This document shows positions 49,703 through 52,682 of a stretch of DNA of 52,682 nt, piece by piece (position 1 is the first letter of the stretch; the number at the start of each line of letters is the position of its first letter). This DNA is from Nitrosopumilus sp. GTDB lineage: Archaea; Thermoproteota; Nitrososphaeria; Nitrososphaerales; Nitrosopumilaceae. Location of the stretch: positions 1 to 52,682 of the forward strand of contig NZ_JAILWA010000009.1 in the NCBI RefSeq assembly GCF_025699255.1. The letters are read 5' to 3'. Both the position numbers and the translations under genes were made by a program. The notes beneath the pieces are model-generated. The model ran no database searches and was not told the origin of the DNA. It saw only the letters and a program-made list of their open reading frames with translations.

Positions 49703-50452
49703 TTGAATAATAAGAGATTAGCCGTCATTACGATTACGTCAATAGCAATTTTGCTAACATTTTCTACAATTTACTCCAATCTAGAGATTATTGAAGCGTA
49801 TGCAGGTGTAACACTAAATCATGACAATGTTGCAAAGACAATCATAGTAAGGGTAAACCCTACAGGAACAAATTTTGAGAATTCATTTGATTCATTTTCC
49901 AGAATAGGGTTTGTGCAAGGAGAAGCAAATTTCTTACTAGAATCAGTTCCAAGTAAAGATAAAAAACCATTTTATACATTAGTTCAGAAATCTCTAGAAT
50001 CAAAAAACACACTGCTCAAAAACAAAGGAATGAATATTTCAATTGATGTTTACTCAGGAGACGGAGAAGTTATCGAAACATTAGTGTATTCAGATTGCGA
50101 TGTTGTGGAATATTTTGTTCACGGAGTAGATTCCAAAGGAAAGATTTTCTTTACTGAAGAAGACGGCACTGTAGAGATTAGAGAAGTTACAAAATTTGAA
50201 TGTGTATCATTTGCATTAGACATTACACTATTACAAAGCGATCTGGAAAGAATAGAAGAGACGATAGAACTCATATCAAATGCCAATCCATTTGAATTAG
50301 ATACTGAAGAAGGATATTTCAGTAGACCTGCTACCAATGGAACAGAAGGGGAATTATTCTATAACAGTATGACAAACAAACTACAAAGATTTGTAGATGG
50401 TCAGTGGGTTGACATTTCAGGAGTAGGCGGACCAGCATCACCTAGAAGGTAG
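49703..50452 (+). CDS. Secreted protein with one domain of the 2356-3969 repeat type
   Basis: Starting at the TTG (leaderless), the 250-residue protein has a signal peptide (AVITITSIAILLTFSTIYS; end near AYA-GVT). The next 150 residues follow the plan of the three-repeat protein: a strand, PFYTLVQKSLESKN helix, ISIDVYSGDGEVIETLVYSD, Cys in YSDCDVVEYF and in KFECVSF. The C-terminal part has TEGELFYNSMTNKLQRFVDG QWVDISG, a motif seen on surface and tail-fibre proteins. It is followed after 4 bases by the next secreted-protein gene. Confidence 0.7.
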   Translation: MNNKRLAVITITSIAILLTFSTIYSNLEIIEAYAGVTLNHDNVAKTIIVRVNPTGTNFENSFDSFSRIGFVQGEANFLLESVPSKDKKPFYTLVQKSLESKNTLLKNKGMNISIDVYSGDGEVIETLVYSDCDVVEYFVHGVDSKGKIFFTEEDGTVEIREVTKFECVSFALDITLLQSDLERIEETIELISNANPFELDTEEGYFSRPATNGTEGELFYNSMTNKLQRFVDGQWVDISGVGGPASPRR

Positions 50453-50456
50453 AGTA

Positions 50457-52682
50457 ATGAAATTACAAATCATTGTAATTCTTCTCATCATAATTGGAGT
50501 TTCAACTGTATTTTCCCAATTAGAAGACCAATTCATCATTATAGATGTCAATTCAGAAGGAAAAGCAAAGATTTCTCAAACATTATTTCCAAAAACATTT
50601 GTTTCTACTATTGATGTGAACATAGTTTCAGATCAAATTTCAAATCTTTTGGCAATAGATGAAGAAAATGTGGTTTTAGGCACCACTCAAAATCAAAAAT
50701 TACTAAAAATTGCCACATTAGGGGCAAGCGCAGTAGATCTCAAATATAATGCAGATATCCTAACCTACGAATCAGGGGTTTTCAAGCTAAAATACACCAG
50801 TGATCTACAATCAAAGGTCAGTTTACCACCATTAGCAAAACTAGTTTCATTAAACACAATCCCAATTGAGATTACAGATGAAGAATATGTCCTCCCGCCA
50901 GGAGACATTTCTTTGAGTTTTTCTATCAGACCAGTCACATCAAAGGAATTTTTTGTGCCAGTAGATAATTCAGAGTATAAAATAGAGGCAATCACTGCAG
51001 CAAAAATTGATGAATTTTCGGCAAATTCTGAAGAAATTCAATTCATCATTAGAGACAAGGCAATTGTTTTGACAATCATCCCTACAGCAATAATGACAAA
51101 TCCAAACGAGGTTCTGCTAAACGGAGATAATGTAGAATTCAGTCAATTTCATCAAAATTCAACACATTCATGGATCAGAATTGAACCACATGAGAAAGGT
51201 TTGGTGAAAATCATGAATACAAATGAAAAATCAGAAGATGGTGGAGGATGTCTAATTGCAACTGCAACATATGGTTCAGAAATGTCACCTCAAGTTCAGT
51301 TTCTAAGAGAGATTAGAGACAATCAACTGATGAATACATATTCTGGAACAGCGTTTATGGCATCATTCAATCAATTTTACTATTCTTTCTCACCATACAT
51401 TGCAGATTATCAAAGAGAGAATCCAATGTTTAATGAATTTGTAAAAATTGGAATCACACCATTACTGTCATCACTTTCAATCATGACATTTGCAGAATCT
51501 GAGCATGAAGTTTTAGGATTTGGCATTGGGGTGATTCTGATAAATGTTGGAATGTATTTTGTTTTGCCATTTGTAATATTATATTATGTTAAGACAAAAC
51601 TTCGAACCAGACGCCTGAATAAATCGAACTGGGCAGTTATTACCAATCATAACGTAAAATCTGTGTTGAAAACAAGCCTCTTCGGCCTAATTGCACTTTT
51701 CGTATTATCCGTTAGTTTACCTTCAGCTTTTGCTCAAACTGTTGATTCTGAAACAGATTCTCCAATCAAAATGGTTCTTGATTTAACATTAACCAACCTT
51801 GAAGAATCACTAGAATCAGCAGGAGAAGTACCATCAACAGCTCAGACATTTTATGATATGGGACAAGAAGAATATCAAAAAGCAATTGATGCTCTAGGAA
51901 AAGGCGATACAGAAACTGCTGAGGAGCACGCCCTAATTGCAATGGCATTATTTGAGGATTCAGCATCAGTAATTGGAGAATTAGAAGAATCTCTTGTATT
52001 GAATCAAATTCCACCAGGATTTGGAGCAGGTGTTGGAAGTGCATCAGATGACGGAATTTCAAATGGACAAGGTTTGGGAGTTGGAGGAATACCACCAGGC
52101 ATTATTAAGCAATTAACTGCTGCAAATGTGTTTGATATTCAAGAACAGATTACAGAAATTGATGAAGAAATTGACGAATTACGTCAGTTAGCAGAATCAA
52201 ATGGAATAGATGTGAATTTAGAAGATTATGATGAATCAATCAATTTAGCAAAAGAGGTTTTAGCAAATGGAGACATTCCAAATGCTCAGGCAAAATTAGC
52301 ATTAGCAAATGAGATCAAAGGAGACATCATAGATCAGATGAACACTGCAGCTGAAGAAAGCCAAGATGAAAGAGTACAAGAATTTGTAGATAACAGTATT
52401 GCAGACATTGAAGAGATGTTAGAAAAAGGAGAGAATTTAGGATTAACTCAAAAAGCAATTAGAGAATTAGAAGATACACTAGAGGTTCTCAAAACAGGAG
52501 AAATTGATGATATTTTAGATAAAACAAGTGAGGATAGTGAACTAGCAAAAGAACTAGATGAAAATAATGAAACCCCAGAGGATGCACCAGGAAATAGTGG
52601 TGAAGCTCCAGGACAGAACCAAGAGAGTGCACCAGGAAATAGTGGTGAAGCTCCAGGACAGAACCAAGAGAGTGCACCAGGA
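50457..52682 (+). CDS. Secreted CFI-box protein fused to a helical repeat region, 3' end missing
   Basis: The frame is open from the ATG at 50457 to the window end (742 codons). It has a signal peptide (KLQIIVILLIIIGVSTVFS), a beta-rich domain (about 20-255), a CFI-box (GGGCLIATATYGSEMSPQVQ and following FLREIRDNQL, about 262-330), a membrane helix, then a second signal-like segment (SLFGLIALFVLSVSLPSAFA, about 405-424). After this comes a helical Glu-rich region and a 15-residue repeat APGNSGEAPGQNQES. The internal signal-like stretch suggests that two exported proteins were joined. The N-terminal part resembles surface proteins of thaumarchaea; function unknown. Confidence 0.78.
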   Translation, partial: MKLQIIVILLIIIGVSTVFSQLEDQFIIIDVNSEGKAKISQTLFPKTFVSTIDVNIVSDQISNLLAIDEENVVLGTTQNQKLLKIATLGASAVDLKYNADILTYESGVFKLKYTSDLQSKVSLPPLAKLVSLNTIPIEITDEEYVLPPGDISLSFSIRPVTSKEFFVPVDNSEYKIEAITAAKIDEFSANSEEIQFIIRDKAIVLTIIPTAIMTNPNEVLLNGDNVEFSQFHQNSTHSWIRIEPHEKGLVKIMNTNEKSEDGGGCLIATATYGSEMSPQVQFLREIRDNQLMNTYSGTAFMASFNQFYYSFSPYIADYQRENPMFNEFVKIGITPLLSSLSIMTFAESEHEVLGFGIGVILINVGMYFVLPFVILYYVKTKLRTRRLNKSNWAVITNHNVKSVLKTSLFGLIALFVLSVSLPSAFAQTVDSETDSPIKMVLDLTLTNLEESLESAGEVPSTAQTFYDMGQEEYQKAIDALGKGDTETAEEHALIAMALFEDSASVIGELEESLVLNQIPPGFGAGVGSASDDGISNGQGLGVGGIPPGIIKQLTAANVFDIQEQITEIDEEIDELRQLAESNGIDVNLEDYDESINLAKEVLANGDIPNAQAKLALANEIKGDIIDQMNTAAEESQDERVQEFVDNSIADIEEMLEKGENLGLTQKAIRELEDTLEVLKTGEIDDILDKTSEDSELAKELDENNETPEDAPGNSGEAPGQNQESAPGNSGEAPGQNQESAPG
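52584..52682 (+). repeat. 45-bp in-frame tandem repeat
   Basis: Two full copies (52584-52628 and 52629-52673) are identical, and a third begins at 52674 and leaves the window. Each encodes APGNSGEAPGQNQES, a flexible stalk-like sequence. Confidence 0.9.

Noticed and set aside
1-52682. CRISPR array, rRNA, insertion sequence with terminal repeats, cobalamin riboswitch
   Set aside because: No regularly spaced direct repeats, rRNA-like conserved stretches, transposase genes or B12-box were seen on either strand.

Overview
The window is about 52.7 kb of AT-rich DNA from an archaeon, very probably an ammonia-oxidising thaumarchaeon (Nitrososphaerota) close to Nitrosopumilus or Nitrosarchaeum. The signs are ribosomal protein L40e, a tRNA-Val with a bulge-helix-bulge intron, TATA boxes 25-31 bases ahead of start codons with little or no leader, a membrane-anchored cupredoxin, a PEFG-type C-terminal sorting signal, small Cys-rich proteins of the CRGIC type, TrmB regulators, and a malonic-semialdehyde-reductase-like iron alcohol dehydrogenase next to carbon-metabolism genes. 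The assignment rests on gene content and protein style only.

Left part (1-11.3 kb): metal uptake and cell-surface genes. These are a DM13 protein cut by the window edge, the cobalt transporter pair CbtB-CbtA beside a divergent winged-helix regulator, a three-repeat secreted protein, a small HTH / zinc-ribbon / CRGIC operon, and an iron locus. The iron locus holds FTR1 permease, a hydantoinase-like ATPase and a PEFG-anchored protein carrying an internal perfect 597-bp duplication. An inverted repeat around the FTR1 TATA box looks like an operator.

Middle (11.3-40.2 kb): mostly conserved housekeeping genes. They include a tyrosine recombinase, citrate synthase, a cupredoxin, a bacterial-type uvrB-uvrA-uvrC operon whose UvrC lacks the C-terminal HhH domain, an LLM oxidoreductase, the iron alcohol dehydrogenase, glycerate 2-kinase, a metallo-beta-lactamase nuclease, purN, folD with 5-formyl-THF cyclo-ligase, purD, ileS, a Dps-like ferritin, sucCD and L40e. 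Several divergent pairs appear to share one TATA box, and leaderless TTG starts look common.

40.26-45.6 kb: an integrated element inserted at the 3' end of an intron-containing tRNA-Val(CAC). A tyrosine integrase follows the tRNA. A copy of the tRNA 3' end (13 bp exact, 18 of 20 overall) lies 5.2 kb away and marks the far end. Cargo: a Met/His-rich membrane-anchored protein (probably copper-binding), a ribbon-helix-helix regulator, a protein of unknown function, small ORFs, a large secreted surface protein, and an internal diverged 110-bp repeat.

45.6-52.7 kb: the most unusual region. Two minus-strand operons start from near-copies of the same 64-bp promoter/operator block. They consist almost wholly of micro-genes (24-57 codons) linked by 4-base start/stop overlaps and SD-like motifs. 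Five encode peptides with a shared LLKMTNDV-type motif, two share an FYLLLTGQ motif, two encode Cys-rich putative zinc proteins, and one encodes a TrmB-family regulator. I do not recognise this as a described system. It is flanked by secreted surface proteins, the last with a CFI-box and a 15-residue repeat running off the window.
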